Assembly: GCA_013202335.1 (NCBI GenBank) | Contig: JABMQR010000048.1 | Coordinates: 1 to 48,238 of the forward strand | DNA length: 48,238 nucleotides | Origin: Bacteroidota bacterium | GTDB taxonomy: Bacteria > Spirochaetota > Spirochaetia > JABMQR01 | Direction of reading: 5' to 3' | The notes under the pieces: generated by a model | Told to the model about the DNA's origin: nothing | The model's database searches: none | What the model saw: only the letters and a program-made list of their open reading frames with translations | Shown here: one piece after another, positions 7,546-16,269 of the stretch | Position numbering within the stretch: the first letter of the stretch is position 1 | How the letters are laid out: every line of letters starts with the position of its first letter | Made by a program: the position numbers and the translations under genes

Positions 7546-9006
7546 ATGTCGCATAAAGCACTACGATTCAGATTAATTACCGTTCTCGTCCTTATAATGC
7601 TTCCAGCCTTTGTTGGAGTAAGCTTGATTAATTACTTTCTTCAGAGGGAAGCTATTAGTGAAGAGCTGATCAGTACTTCTCTGCCGCTGGTTCGTGATCT
7701 CATCAACTGGGAAATCAGTACACGTTTACGTGAACCCTTACTTGCAGCATCAATGATGGCTAATGACACATTTCTGATGGAGTGGGTTATGTCAGGAGAA
7801 AACGACCTGAATAAAATTCAGGACTATCTTTGGGCTATTAAAAATGAAAATAATTTTGCCACGAGTTTTTTTGTATCAGCAATAACTCACAACTACTATA
7901 GTTATGTTGGACTGCATAAAACGATAACGCTTTTTGATGAACATGATATCTGGTATTATCAATTTATAGATACTGACATGAAGGTTGATTTGGATGTTGA
8001 TGTGGATGAGGTATCGGGTAGATTGCTTACTGTGTTCATAAATCAGCGTCTTGAGAACAGTGACGGTGAACTACTTGGTGTTACCGGAGTTGGGCTGGAT
8101 ATGACAGATATTGCGGACCTCCTGCAGGAAGCGCAAACAAAATACGGTAGAACGGTCTATCTGGTGGATGCTTCGGGAACAATACAGGCTCATTCTAATT
8201 ATGATCTTATTGAGAAGGCTTCAATTAGAACACAGGATGGGATTAAGGATATTGCCGATACTATATTGAATTCACGGACGGAGACTGTCGATCTGGAATA
8301 TTCTGGAAGTAACGGCACAGTCCTTCTGACCAGCCGTTACATTGAAGGTGTTTCCTGGTACATTATTGTTGAGCAGGATGAAAAAGACTCTCTTCGTTTA
8401 ATCATGGGAAACCTGATCAGAACAATTCTTATAGGTATAACCGCTTCACTGCTGATAATTATTGTCAGTATCTATTTTGTAAATCTCTACCAGAAAAAAT
8501 TGGAATTTATCTCTGTAACAGATCATCTTACCGGAATAACTAACAGAATGCATCTGGATTCTGTCATTGCACAGGAGTTTGTGCGGGCACATCGGTATAA
8601 AAACTCTTTTTCAATACTTCTTATGGATTTAGACTGGTTTAAGAGAATAAATGATACAAAAGGCCATGCAGCGGGCGATCTTGCTTTAAAAGAGTTAGTC
8701 CGGGTTATAAGTAATTCAATTAGACTTTCTGATATTTTTGGCAGATGGGGAGGAGATGAGTTTCTCATATTACTCCCTCAGACTAAATTGAGTAATGCAG
8801 GTCTTCTTGCTGAAATACTGCGTAGTAAAATTGAAGAATACCCTTTTAAGAACATTGATGCTATTACTATTAGTGTTGGGGCAGCTTCTCTAATGCCTGC
8901 TGACACGGTTGAAACGCTCTTGAAGCGTGCTGATGATGCATTATATGAAGCAAAGAATCAGGGAAGAAACAAGGTTATTCTCTCGGAAGAAACAGGAATT
9001 TCCTAG
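7546..9006 (+). CDS. Membrane-bound diguanylate cyclase with extracytoplasmic Cache-type sensor
   Basis: Makes cyclic di-GMP from two GTP. The 486-residue protein has a transmembrane helix at about 8-30, an extracytoplasmic region of about 250 residues with the pattern of a dCache small-molecule sensor, a second transmembrane helix near 285-310 (IRTILIGITASLLIIIVSIYF) and a C-terminal GGDEF domain. The catalytic motif GGDEF is intact at 402-406, preceded by FGRW. No inhibitory RxxD was noticed five residues upstream of GGDEF. There is no EAL or HD-GYP domain. The start has no Shine-Dalgarno; a -10-like TATACT (7533-7538) lies 7 nt before the ATG, so a leaderless or very short-leader transcript is possible. 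It is a separate unit from its neighbours. Confidence 0.92.
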   Translation: MSHKALRFRLITVLVLIMLPAFVGVSLINYFLQREAISEELISTSLPLVRDLINWEISTRLREPLLAASMMANDTFLMEWVMSGENDLNKIQDYLWAIKNENNFATSFFVSAITHNYYSYVGLHKTITLFDEHDIWYYQFIDTDMKVDLDVDVDEVSGRLLTVFINQRLENSDGELLGVTGVGLDMTDIADLLQEAQTKYGRTVYLVDASGTIQAHSNYDLIEKASIRTQDGIKDIADTILNSRTETVDLEYSGSNGTVLLTSRYIEGVSWYIIVEQDEKDSLRLIMGNLIRTILIGITASLLIIIVSIYFVNLYQKKLEFISVTDHLTGITNRMHLDSVIAQEFVRAHRYKNSFSILLMDLDWFKRINDTKGHAAGDLALKELVRVISNSIRLSDIFGRWGGDEFLILLPQTKLSNAGLLAEILRSKIEEYPFKNIDAITISVGAASLMPADTVETLLKRADDALYEAKNQGRNKVILSEETGIS

Positions 9007-9068
9007 GTAGAACTTTTTGGCTCTATACAAAAACTTACAAAATCAGTAATTTAAACAGTAAAAAACGT

Positions 9069-9128
9069 GGGATCTTCTACCCGTAGAGGCCGGACTGAAG
9101 TTGGCTTGAGGGATGCATGAGAAGACCC
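9069..9128 (+). promoter_or_regulatory. Foldable leader RNA in front of mnmA
   Basis: GGG (9069-9071) plus TCTTCT (9073-9078) pair with AGAAGACCC (9120-9128), giving a 9-bp stem with one bulged A. Inside, CCC (9080-9082) can pair with GGG (9110-9112), and AGGCC with GGCTT closes an inner hairpin around GACTGAAGTT. No T-run follows. The structure ends 19 nt before the preferred mnmA start and does not match a riboswitch class I recognise. Confidence 0.4.
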
Positions 9129-9147
9129 TATGATACAGGATATGGTT

Positions 9148-10224
9148 ATGAGTAAACATGTAGTAGTTGGATTAAGTGGGGGAGTGGACTCTTCTGTAGC
9201 CGCCGCACTTCTGGTTGAGCAGGGATATCAGGTTACTGGTGTGACCATGAATATATGGGATGGGACAGTAATGTCGGAATTTGAAGGCCGACATGCCTGT
9301 TTTGGCCCTGATGAAGAGGAAGATGCAGCAAAAGCGGCCGAGGTTTGTGAGATTTTGGGTATTCCGTTCCATCAGTTTGATTTAAAGAAAGAGTATCGGG
9401 ATATTGTTTTGGCTGATTTTTCTCATGAATATAGTCAGGGCAGAACCCCAAATCCATGCGTTAGATGTAACAGCAGAATTAAATTTGGTGCTTTGGTAGA
9501 GAAAGTTGAGGAGTCAGGAATATCGTTTGACTATTTTGCCACAGGCCATTATGTGCGCAGAAAGCTCCACCCTAAATGGCAGACGGATGTTCTTATGATG
9601 TCTGCGGATATGAAGAAGGATCAGAGCTATTTTTTGTATAGGTTAACTTCATTGCAGCTTAAAAAGACTTTATTTCCGCTGGGTGAATTGATCAAGGACA
9701 ATGTTCGTGAGATTGCCCGCAGTAAAAATCTTGGGTTTGAGGAAGTTCGGGAAAGTCAGGATTTCATTTGCGGTGATTATACTGAACTGCTGGATTTTGA
9801 TTTTATTCCGGGGGAAATTGTAGATACTGAAGGGAAAATTCTTGGGAACCATTCAGGGTTTGCTAAATATACTATTGGCCAGCGCCGGGGTTTGGGTATT
9901 GCAGCTCCTCGGCCGTTTTATGTGGTGGGTATTGACCGGGAGAAAAATCAGGTTATTGTTGGGCATAAAGAGCAGGTTTTTGGGCACTCACTTAATGCTG
10001 ATCAGATGAACTGGCTGGTATCACCAGAATTGTTGGGAAGTCCCTCCTTCGAGGCCCAGGCTAAAATTCGATCTCAGCAGAAGCCTTTTACCGTTCAGGT
10101 TATTCCACTAAAAGAGCAGAGCTGTAAAATAGACTTTATTGAACCGCAATGGGCTGTAGCACCGGGACAGTCAGTTGTTTTGTATGATGGTGAGCTGGTA
10201 ATCGGCGGTGGTATTATTGGCTGA
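9148..10224 (+). CDS. mnmA: tRNA-specific 2-thiouridylase MnmA
   Basis: Installs the 2-thio group on U34 of Lys, Glu and Gln tRNAs, using ATP and persulfide sulfur relayed from a cysteine desulfurase. The 358-residue length is standard. The PP-loop SGGVDSS is at 10-16. The catalytic cysteine is in NPCVRCN (Cys104) and the persulfide-carrying cysteine in DFICGDY (Cys208). The YTIGQRRGLGI segment and the C-terminal barrel domain are present. ATG 9148 is preferred because AGGA lies 7 nt upstream. ATG 9130 and 9142 are in frame but fall at or inside the end of the leader structure. It appears to stand alone, with 151 nt before the next gene. Confidence 0.95.
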   Translation: MSKHVVVGLSGGVDSSVAAALLVEQGYQVTGVTMNIWDGTVMSEFEGRHACFGPDEEEDAAKAAEVCEILGIPFHQFDLKKEYRDIVLADFSHEYSQGRTPNPCVRCNSRIKFGALVEKVEESGISFDYFATGHYVRRKLHPKWQTDVLMMSADMKKDQSYFLYRLTSLQLKKTLFPLGELIKDNVREIARSKNLGFEEVRESQDFICGDYTELLDFDFIPGEIVDTEGKILGNHSGFAKYTIGQRRGLGIAAPRPFYVVGIDREKNQVIVGHKEQVFGHSLNADQMNWLVSPELLGSPSFEAQAKIRSQQKPFTVQVIPLKEQSCKIDFIEPQWAVAPGQSVVLYDGELVIGGGIIG

Positions 10225-10375
10225 TATGATGTAGTAAAAACGCAGTTGATTTTCAGAAAATCGGAATAAAGCATACTTTTTTAATTATTGAAATTGACCA
10301 GCCTACTTGCCCTTTTTAGTGACTTCATGCATTCTGTACTATATACACAATCATACTTTAAAAGGGAGAAGCCGG

Positions 10376-11896
10376 ATGGGAAAGCAGCAGGCATTTGATG
10401 TAGATAAATATTTAGAGGAACAGACCTCCGCAATCCGGGAGCGTGTTGCACAGTCTGATAATAAGCTCTATCTCGAATTTGGCGGGAAACTTGTTTTTGA
10501 TTATCATGCAGCCAGGGTACTTCCGGGCTTTGACCCAAATGTAAAAATGAAACTTCTGCAGAAGCTGAAAGATCAGGCAGAAATTGTTCTTTGTATCTAT
10601 GCCTGACATATAGACCAGCGAAAAACCCGGGCAGATTTCGGAATAACCTATGATGCCGATGCCATGAAGCTTATTGATGATATAAGGGGCTGGGGGTTGG
10701 AAGTAAACTCCGTTGTCGTTACTCGTTATGAAGATCAACCCTCTGTTCAACAGTTTATTAACTCCCTTGAACGCAGGGGTATTCGTGTATATATCCATCG
10801 GGCAACGAAAGGCTATCCTACTGATATCGACTTAATTGTTAGTGATGACGGTTATGGAATGAATCCCTATATTGAGACGACAAAACCACTTGTCGTAATT
10901 ACCGGTCCGGGACCAAACAGCGGGAAACTGGGTACGTGCCTCTCCCAGCTCTATCATGAGCATAAGAGGGGTGTACGTGCCGGTTATGCAAAATTTGAGA
11001 GTTTTCCCATCTGGAATATCCCATTAAAACACCCGGTTAATATTGCCTATGAGGCTGCTACTGCAGACTTGAAAGATGTGAATCTTATTGATCCGTTTCA
11101 TCTTGAAACGTATGGAAAGACGGCGATCAATTATAATCGTGATGTTGAGGCATTTCCCCTGTTAAAGCGGATTCTTGAGAAGATTTCAGGGAGTACTTCT
11201 GTGTATCAGTCTCCGACCGATATGGGAGTTAACCGTATTGGGTTTGCTATTATTAATGATGATGCTGCTTGTGATGCAGCAAAACAGGAGATTATTCGGC
11301 GTACATTTCGTTATGCCTGTGAATATATGATGGGTCTCGGATCCAGGGATACTGTGGATCGGGCAAAATTAATTATGCAGAATATTGGGTGTACTGAAGC
11401 GGATCGTCCGGTTGTTAATGCTGCCAGGGAAGCTGCTGTGGAGGCTCAGAGTGATCCTGAGAAAGGGAATGGCGGAATTTACTGCGGTGCAGCAATTGAG
11501 CTGCCTGATGGAACTATTGTCAATGGGAAAAACTCACCGATAATGCATGCAGCAGCCTCTGCCGCGCTGAATGCAATTAAGCGGCTGGCAGATTTGCCTG
11601 ATAAGCTGCACCTTATTTCACCGTCTATTATAGAATCAATTGCAGAAATGAAGCGGGCTATAAAAGATTCTGCCATGGTCACTATGGACCTTGAGGAGAC
11701 CCTTATCGCATTAGGCACCTCAACGGCATCCAGCAGTGGTGCATATTTGGCAGTGAAGCAGTTGAAAAAGCTGAAAGGCTGTGAAATGCATTTAACTCAT
11801 ATGCCGTCACCTGGAGATGAGGCAGGGCTGAGGGATCTGGGGATTCATTTGACCAGTGACCCCCGATTTTCCTCTGACAGACTGTTAAGTATTTAG
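10376..11896 (+). pseudogene. DUF1846 family protein interrupted by one in-frame TGA
   Basis: Residues 1-76 (ATG 10376, AAGGGAG upstream) and everything after codon 77 align in one unbroken frame with the DUF1846 family (about 500 residues). Conserved stretches include [78 protein letters not shown] and SPTDMGVNRIGFAI. Codon 77 (10604-10606) is TGA. The remaining 429 codons show no other stop or frameshift. Family function is poorly defined; structures suggest a nucleotide-binding enzyme. Explanations are a recent nonsense mutation, a sequencing error, read-through or selenocysteine. The last is unlikely because the predicted downstream hairpin (CGAAA 10619-10623 with TTTCG 10636-10640) lacks a convincing SECIS loop. 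Re-initiation could occur at ATG 10664. Confidence 0.85.
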
Positions 11897-11913
11897 CTTC
11901 GGATAGAGAAAGC

Positions 11914-12396
11914 ATGAGTACAATAATTACCTATATTATAACGGCGGTGTTTCTGGGTATTTCGTTGGCTGTAAATAAAAAGAAAACGATTAAAGCCCTC
12001 ACTAAAGCCTTGAAAGCATTTGAAAATATTCTCCCGCAGTTTTTAGCAGTCATTATGCTGGTAGGGATTCTGGTAACCGCATTGGATCCGGAAACTATTT
12101 CTGATATTATTGGTCTCGATTCTGGTTGGTTAGGCACTGCTTTGGCAGCAATTGTAGGCTCTGTAACACTTATACCAGGATTCATAGCATTCCCGACGGC
12201 TGAATTACTGCTTCAAAATGGGGCAGGATATATGCAGATTGGGGCGTTTGTTTCGACACTTATGATGGTTGGGGTAGTAACTTTCCCGGTTGAGAAAGAG
12301 TTTTTTGGTGCTAAAGCTGCGGTAAGCAGGAATGTTATAGCATTCTTTTTCTCTTTTATCGTAGCAGCGGTAATTCAATGGGTAGTTCAGTTATGA
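11914..12396 (+). CDS. COG0701 permease, first half
   Basis: A 160-residue membrane protein with four to five hydrophobic helices. It matches the N-terminal half of the DUF318/COG0701 permease family, which includes ArsP-like proteins and is normally one chain of about 300-350 residues. The helix pair containing IVGSVTLIPGFIAFPTAELLL carries the family's conserved turn. It overlaps the next gene by ATGA, so the halves are translationally coupled and probably assemble as a heteromer. It starts 17 nt after the interrupted DUF1846 gene and is followed by selenium-hydroxylase maturation genes. The transported substrate is not evident. Confidence 0.8.
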   Translation: MSTIITYIITAVFLGISLAVNKKKTIKALTKALKAFENILPQFLAVIMLVGILVTALDPETISDIIGLDSGWLGTALAAIVGSVTLIPGFIAFPTAELLLQNGAGYMQIGAFVSTLMMVGVVTFPVEKEFFGAKAAVSRNVIAFFFSFIVAAVIQWVVQL

Positions 12397-12923
12397 AAAA
12401 ATTAATGAAGAAATACCGGCTGTTTTTTGCAATTACTGCAGCGATCATTATCATCACTATTATTAATGTGGATTTTGGTAAAGAAGCTCTGTCTGTTTCA
12501 TTTTACAGTCTAAAAGAGATTCTCTCGGTAATTCCCCCCATTTTTATCCTTTTGGGGCTGCTTGATGTATGGGTTCCCCGCGAGACTATGGTTAAGTACA
12601 TGGGTGAGAATTCAAGTGTGAAAGGGATTGTCATCGCATTTATTATTGGATCTGCTGCAGCCGGTCCTCTCTATGGAGCTTTTCCGGCAGCAGCCGTTTT
12701 CCTTCGCAAGGGTGCGAGTTTCAGAAATGTATTTATTTTTATTGGTGCATGGTCCACAACCAAAATACCGATGTTCCTTTTTGAGTACAGTGCGTTAGGA
12801 CCGCGATTTGCAGTAACAAGATTACTGGTTGATATTCCGGGTATTATAATCATAGCCGTACTGCTTTCCCGGTTGTTATCACAGAGAGATAAAGAGAAAA
12901 TTTTGGAGAATCTTCCCGGTTAA
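12393..12923 (+). CDS. COG0701 permease, second half
   Basis: A 176-residue membrane protein with about four to five helices, the C-terminal counterpart of the preceding permease. The motif GSAAAGPLYGAFPAAAVFLRKGASF resembles the repeated core of COG0701 permeases and mirrors LIPGFIAFPTAELLLQNGAGY in the first half, as expected from the internal duplication of the family. ATG 12393 overlaps the previous stop codon (ATGA). An upstream ATG at 12378 is in frame but would overlap further. A two-chain arrangement is seen in several anaerobes, so it need not be a broken gene. Confidence 0.8.
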   Translation: MKKLMKKYRLFFAITAAIIIITIINVDFGKEALSVSFYSLKEILSVIPPIFILLGLLDVWVPRETMVKYMGENSSVKGIVIAFIIGSAAAGPLYGAFPAAAVFLRKGASFRNVFIFIGAWSTTKIPMFLFEYSALGPRFAVTRLLVDIPGIIIIAVLLSRLLSQRDKEKILENLPG

Positions 12924-12940
12924 ACGAATTATAGTGATGT

Positions 12941-13735
12941 ATGATGGATAGAGAAAAGAGTAGTAAGATACAGTATATTGATACTCTCACTGCAGGACGG
13001 TTAACGGCAATAGCAGGCGGTGGTGGAAAGACCGCATGCATGGTCTCTTTGGCAGGCTTCTGCAGGGAAGCTGGCTATCGCGTACTTATGACCACAACAA
13101 CCCATTTGCAGATACCTTCGGAAAGGATTTATGGGTATGATATGCTGCATATTGGAAATTCGATTCCTGAAATTCCATCTGGGATGGGGGACGGAGGTTC
13201 AACTACTTTCTGGTACAATTCTGAAATAGTTAAAAAGCAGAGGGTTTCCGGACCTGATCCTGAACAAATTACCAAAGTGTCAAATCTTGGTAACTTTGAT
13301 CGGATATTTGTAGAGGTTGATGGTTCCAGAGGCAGACCTCTTAAGATTCCGGGAGAGAATGAACCGGTTATTCCGGCTGGAACAGATACTGTTATTGGAA
13401 TAATTGGGTTGGAGTGTCTTGGAAAACCAGCAGACAGCAGCACTGTTCATAGGATTGATAAGTATCAGAATGTGACCGGAGAGAATCCTGGATCGGTCAT
13501 TACTCTGGAGACTCTGGCAGCGGCCGCAAAGGCAGATAATGGTATTTTCAAGGATGCCCCAAAGCAGGCAGGAAGGATTCTTCTGTTGAACCAGGCTGAT
13601 ACAGTAGATGAAACGTGCCGAAGCAGCCTTGCAGGATTTTTTCTCAACCGGATTCCGGTAATTGAAGCAGTTTTTATAGTAGCTCTGCAGCCAACGACAG
13701 TGATTTATGATTACAAAGTGAGGAACCAATTATGA
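12941..13735 (+). CDS. yqeC: YqeC family protein, selenium-dependent molybdenum hydroxylase accessory
   Basis: A 264-residue protein of the family named putative selenium-dependent hydroxylase accessory protein YqeC. The N-terminal P-loop AIAGGGGKTACMV and the following TTTTHL, then IFVEVDGSRGRPLKIPGENEPVIP, are diagnostic. Family distribution links it to selenium-labile molybdenum hydroxylases (xanthine or purine dehydrogenases), but its biochemical role is unproven. The TGA overlaps the ATG of the next gene (ATGA), which encodes the partners XdhC and YqeB. The hydroxylase itself is not in the window. Base composition is like its neighbours. Confidence 0.85.
   Translation: MMDREKSSKIQYIDTLTAGRLTAIAGGGGKTACMVSLAGFCREAGYRVLMTTTTHLQIPSERIYGYDMLHIGNSIPEIPSGMGDGGSTTFWYNSEIVKKQRVSGPDPEQITKVSNLGNFDRIFVEVDGSRGRPLKIPGENEPVIPAGTDTVIGIIGLECLGKPADSSTVHRIDKYQNVTGENPGSVITLETLAAAAKADNGIFKDAPKQAGRILLLNQADTVDETCRSSLAGFFLNRIPVIEAVFIVALQPTTVIYDYKVRNQL
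13188..13197 (+). repeat. GGGACGGAGG decamer, copy 4
   Basis: Plus-orientation copy inside yqeC, in the sequence GGGGGACGGAGGTTC. Confidence 0.45.
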
Positions 13736-15330
13736 ATATAAACTTTTTTGAAGAAGCATCCAGGCTTCAGAAGAACCGCATTTCATTTGCATCAGCAACA
13801 ATTATTAATGCCAGCGGCTCTACACCAAGGACTCAGGCGAAAATGCTGATAACTGTATCAGGAGAAACAATTGGAACTATAGGTGGGGGACTTGCTGAAT
13901 CATTTGTTATTGAAGAGGCAAAAATGTGTCTTGCATCGGGTACTTCAAAAATTGTCTCTTACCGGCTGGATAACGGTGAGGATGGAAATAGTATCGGTAT
14001 GCTTTGCGGTGGGAATCTGGATGTGTTTGTTGAAGTGATTTTGCCTGCTAAGAGGATTGTTCTGATTGGAGGTGGGCATGTAAATCTACAGATTGCCGAA
14101 TTTGCCGCTAAGTTGGGATATGTAGTTGAGGTCGTGGAAACCCGTGAGGAGTTTTGTACCCTGGAACGGTTTCCCATGGCTGCAGCGCTGCATTACCATG
14201 AGGATATCCGAAAAGCGGTGGCTCTGGTTTCTGTTGATGCAAATTGTGCGGTTATAATTGCTACACACGATCATGACGGGGCTTCCTTAGAAGAGTTAAT
14301 TACTGGCAAAGCCTATTTTATCGGCATGCTGGGCAGTCGGCGGAAAGTTGCGGTTCTGAAAAAGGATCTTCTGGCTAAAGGATTTGATAAAACCACTATC
14401 GATAAATTGCGTGCTCCAACTGGTCTGGATATTGGGAGTGAAACACCTGAAGAGATAGCGGTAAGTATTCTTGCTGAAATAATGATGGTGCAGAATGAAG
14501 CCACCGGACGTCCGTTAATGCAGAGAGGCGCTAAAAATCTTGTAATAGTTCGGGGTGCCGGGGATATAGCATCAGGTACTATCCATCGGTTGATCAAGGC
14601 TGGATACCGGGTGCTGGCGCTTGAAACTGAGCAGCCTACAGTAATTCGCAGGCCCGTTTCATTTGCTTCTGCAGTATATGAGAGGTCTGTTACTGTAGAG
14701 GGTGTAACTGCCGTTCTTGTACAATCAATGAATGAAGCAAAGTCTGTTATGGATCGCGGTGATGCAGCGGTTCTTATAGATCCTGAAGGTGCAATGATTA
14801 AACATATGGTTCCTGATATCGTTGTTGATGCAGTTTTGGCAAAAAGAAACCTTGGGACTAATATGGATATGGCTCCGATAGTTGTTGGATTGGGTCCAGG
14901 ATTTACTGCTGGTGAGGATGTGCATGCTGTAGTTGAGACCAGCCGGGGACATTTTCTTGGAAAAGTTTATTATGAGGGATCAGCGTTATCGAATACCGGC
15001 ATCCCCGGGATAATAAATGGGTATGGGGAAGAGCGTGTTATCCGGTCGCCAGGCAAAGGTGAAATGCAGGCTGTAAAGAAAATAGGGGATCTTGTTGAAG
15101 TAGGTGATGTCGTTGCGGAAGTCTCAGGAGAGCAGGTTGTAGCAGCAATAAGCGGGGTAATCCGTGGGATGTTGTGCAATAGTCTTATGGTAACTAAAGG
15201 GTTTAAGATTGGGGATATTGATCCGCGAGGTAATCGCGATCACTGTTATTCGATCTCTGATAAAGCCAGGGCAGTTGCCGGCGGGGTTCTTGAGGCGGTA
15301 TTACATCTCTCTCTTATGAAACCTGAATAA
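13732..15330 (+). CDS. XdhC-YqeB fusion, molybdenum hydroxylase maturation
   Basis: A 532-residue two-domain protein. Residues 1-262 match XdhC/CoxI, which inserts sulfurated molybdenum cofactor into xanthine dehydrogenase family enzymes: ASGSTPRTQAKML near the start, CGGNLDVFVE, a Rossmann GGGHVNLQIAEFA, and FIGMLGSRRK. Residues 265-532 match YqeB/EF2563, the selenium-dependent hydroxylase system protein: VRGAGDIASGTIHRL, then IVVGLGPGFTAGEDVHAVVET and DIDPRGNRDHCYSISDKARAVAGGVLEA. The two are often separate genes; here they are joined and coupled to yqeC. This implies that the genome encodes a selenium-dependent molybdenum hydroxylase elsewhere, probably for purine or nicotinate-type substrates. 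Confidence 0.87.
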   Translation: MNINFFEEASRLQKNRISFASATIINASGSTPRTQAKMLITVSGETIGTIGGGLAESFVIEEAKMCLASGTSKIVSYRLDNGEDGNSIGMLCGGNLDVFVEVILPAKRIVLIGGGHVNLQIAEFAAKLGYVVEVVETREEFCTLERFPMAAALHYHEDIRKAVALVSVDANCAVIIATHDHDGASLEELITGKAYFIGMLGSRRKVAVLKKDLLAKGFDKTTIDKLRAPTGLDIGSETPEEIAVSILAEIMMVQNEATGRPLMQRGAKNLVIVRGAGDIASGTIHRLIKAGYRVLALETEQPTVIRRPVSFASAVYERSVTVEGVTAVLVQSMNEAKSVMDRGDAAVLIDPEGAMIKHMVPDIVVDAVLAKRNLGTNMDMAPIVVGLGPGFTAGEDVHAVVETSRGHFLGKVYYEGSALSNTGIPGIINGYGEERVIRSPGKGEMQAVKKIGDLVEVGDVVAEVSGEQVVAAISGVIRGMLCNSLMVTKGFKIGDIDPRGNRDHCYSISDKARAVAGGVLEAVLHLSLMKPE

Positions 15331-16055
15331 TTAGAGCTCACCGAAGATCTGGTTTCTGCCGGAATTCTTAGCTGTATATAAATTGATATCGGCCCTTTTC
15401 AGTAAGCTGCTGAGGGAATCGATTTTCAAACACAGTGACCAGCCAATACTGACAGATAGCTGGTAATCTTTATCAGGCCATCCAGCCCACACTTCGGTAA
15501 GAATTTTTTCTGCAATTTTAACGACACTTTCCTGATTTGCACAACTGACTATTAAGATAAACTCATCCCCGCCCCATCTTCCGGCAGCGTGTTTTGTCTC
15601 TTTACATTCATTCTGTAGGAGGGCTGCGGTTTATCAGGATGATAATAAGATAGTTTACTACGACCAGAATAAGGCTTGCGACAAGCATGAGTAGTGCTGT
15701 TTTAGAGTCGTCGACCGGGAGTTTTTTAGCATTTATTGTAAGAGAGGGTGTGAGTGTTAAAAGAAGATTAATAATTCGGTAGAGATAGGTTGCAGAAAAA
15801 ATAAAATAGAGAAATCCCATCGAATAATAGATGCTTCGATACCATATGGCGTTCTTTTTTAACAGTATCCACAGATAACGGATAAATAGCAGCAAAACGG
15901 TAGAGTTGAACAACAGTCTGGAGAACAAGATTAAGCATCCAGTAATTCAGCCCGGGAACTCTCGCTTTGTTATCTTTCCAAATGGAGAACATCACTATTG
16001 TGATAATTGCTTGATTAAGAACCTGGCTGATTAGTGTGGTTTGCAGATCAAACAT
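15331..16055 (-). pseudogene. Broken membrane diguanylate cyclase
   Basis: Reading leftwards from ATG 16055, a membrane domain begins MFDLQTTLISQVLNQAI and runs to about LNLVLQTV. The frame then shifts near 15905, and hydrophobic helices continue in another frame to a stop at 15608. Just past it, a third segment ALLQNECKETKHAAGRWGGDEF continues as a normal C-terminal GGDEF half (VSIGW, LLKRADINLYTAKNSGRNQIF) to TAA at 15331-15333. The first ~70 residues of the GGDEF domain, including the usual DxLTGLxNR region, are missing. At least two lesions, one frameshift and one deletion, make this a clear pseudogene. It lies convergent to the xdhC-yqeB gene, with its stop directly after that gene's stop. 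Confidence 0.88.
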
Positions 16056-16178
16056 AAAGAGACTCCATAGTGGACTGATATTTATGCAGAAGATAGATCT
16101 GCACTTTTATTAAACTTTTTGTAATATACACTTTTTTCTCTGTTTAATCCCAATATATCCAAGACATCGGGAAAGCAG

Positions 16179-16193
16179 CTTCCTCCGTCCCTC
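16179..16193 (-). repeat. GGGACGGAGG decamer, copy 5
   Basis: Minus-orientation copy in the intergenic region before ackA. The 15-mer CTTCCTCCGTCCCTC is identical to 5652-5666 in the COG0523 gene. Confidence 0.5.
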
Positions 16194-16269
16194 ATACTAT
16201 CAGAACCCCCTTTATAAACCGGTAATTTTATTGTAAGGTAGTAGAAATCAAAATAAGGAGTACATATAA

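Noticed and set aside
10236..10276. Terminator after mnmA (GATTTT/AAAATC)
   Set aside because: Only a 6-bp A/T stem with a 3-nt loop and no T-run; too weak to call.
10604..10640. Selenocysteine insertion at the DUF1846 TGA
   Set aside because: The downstream stem is only 5 bp with a 12-nt loop lacking the usual GU features, and the residue is not a known Cys position. Nonsense mutation or error is simpler.
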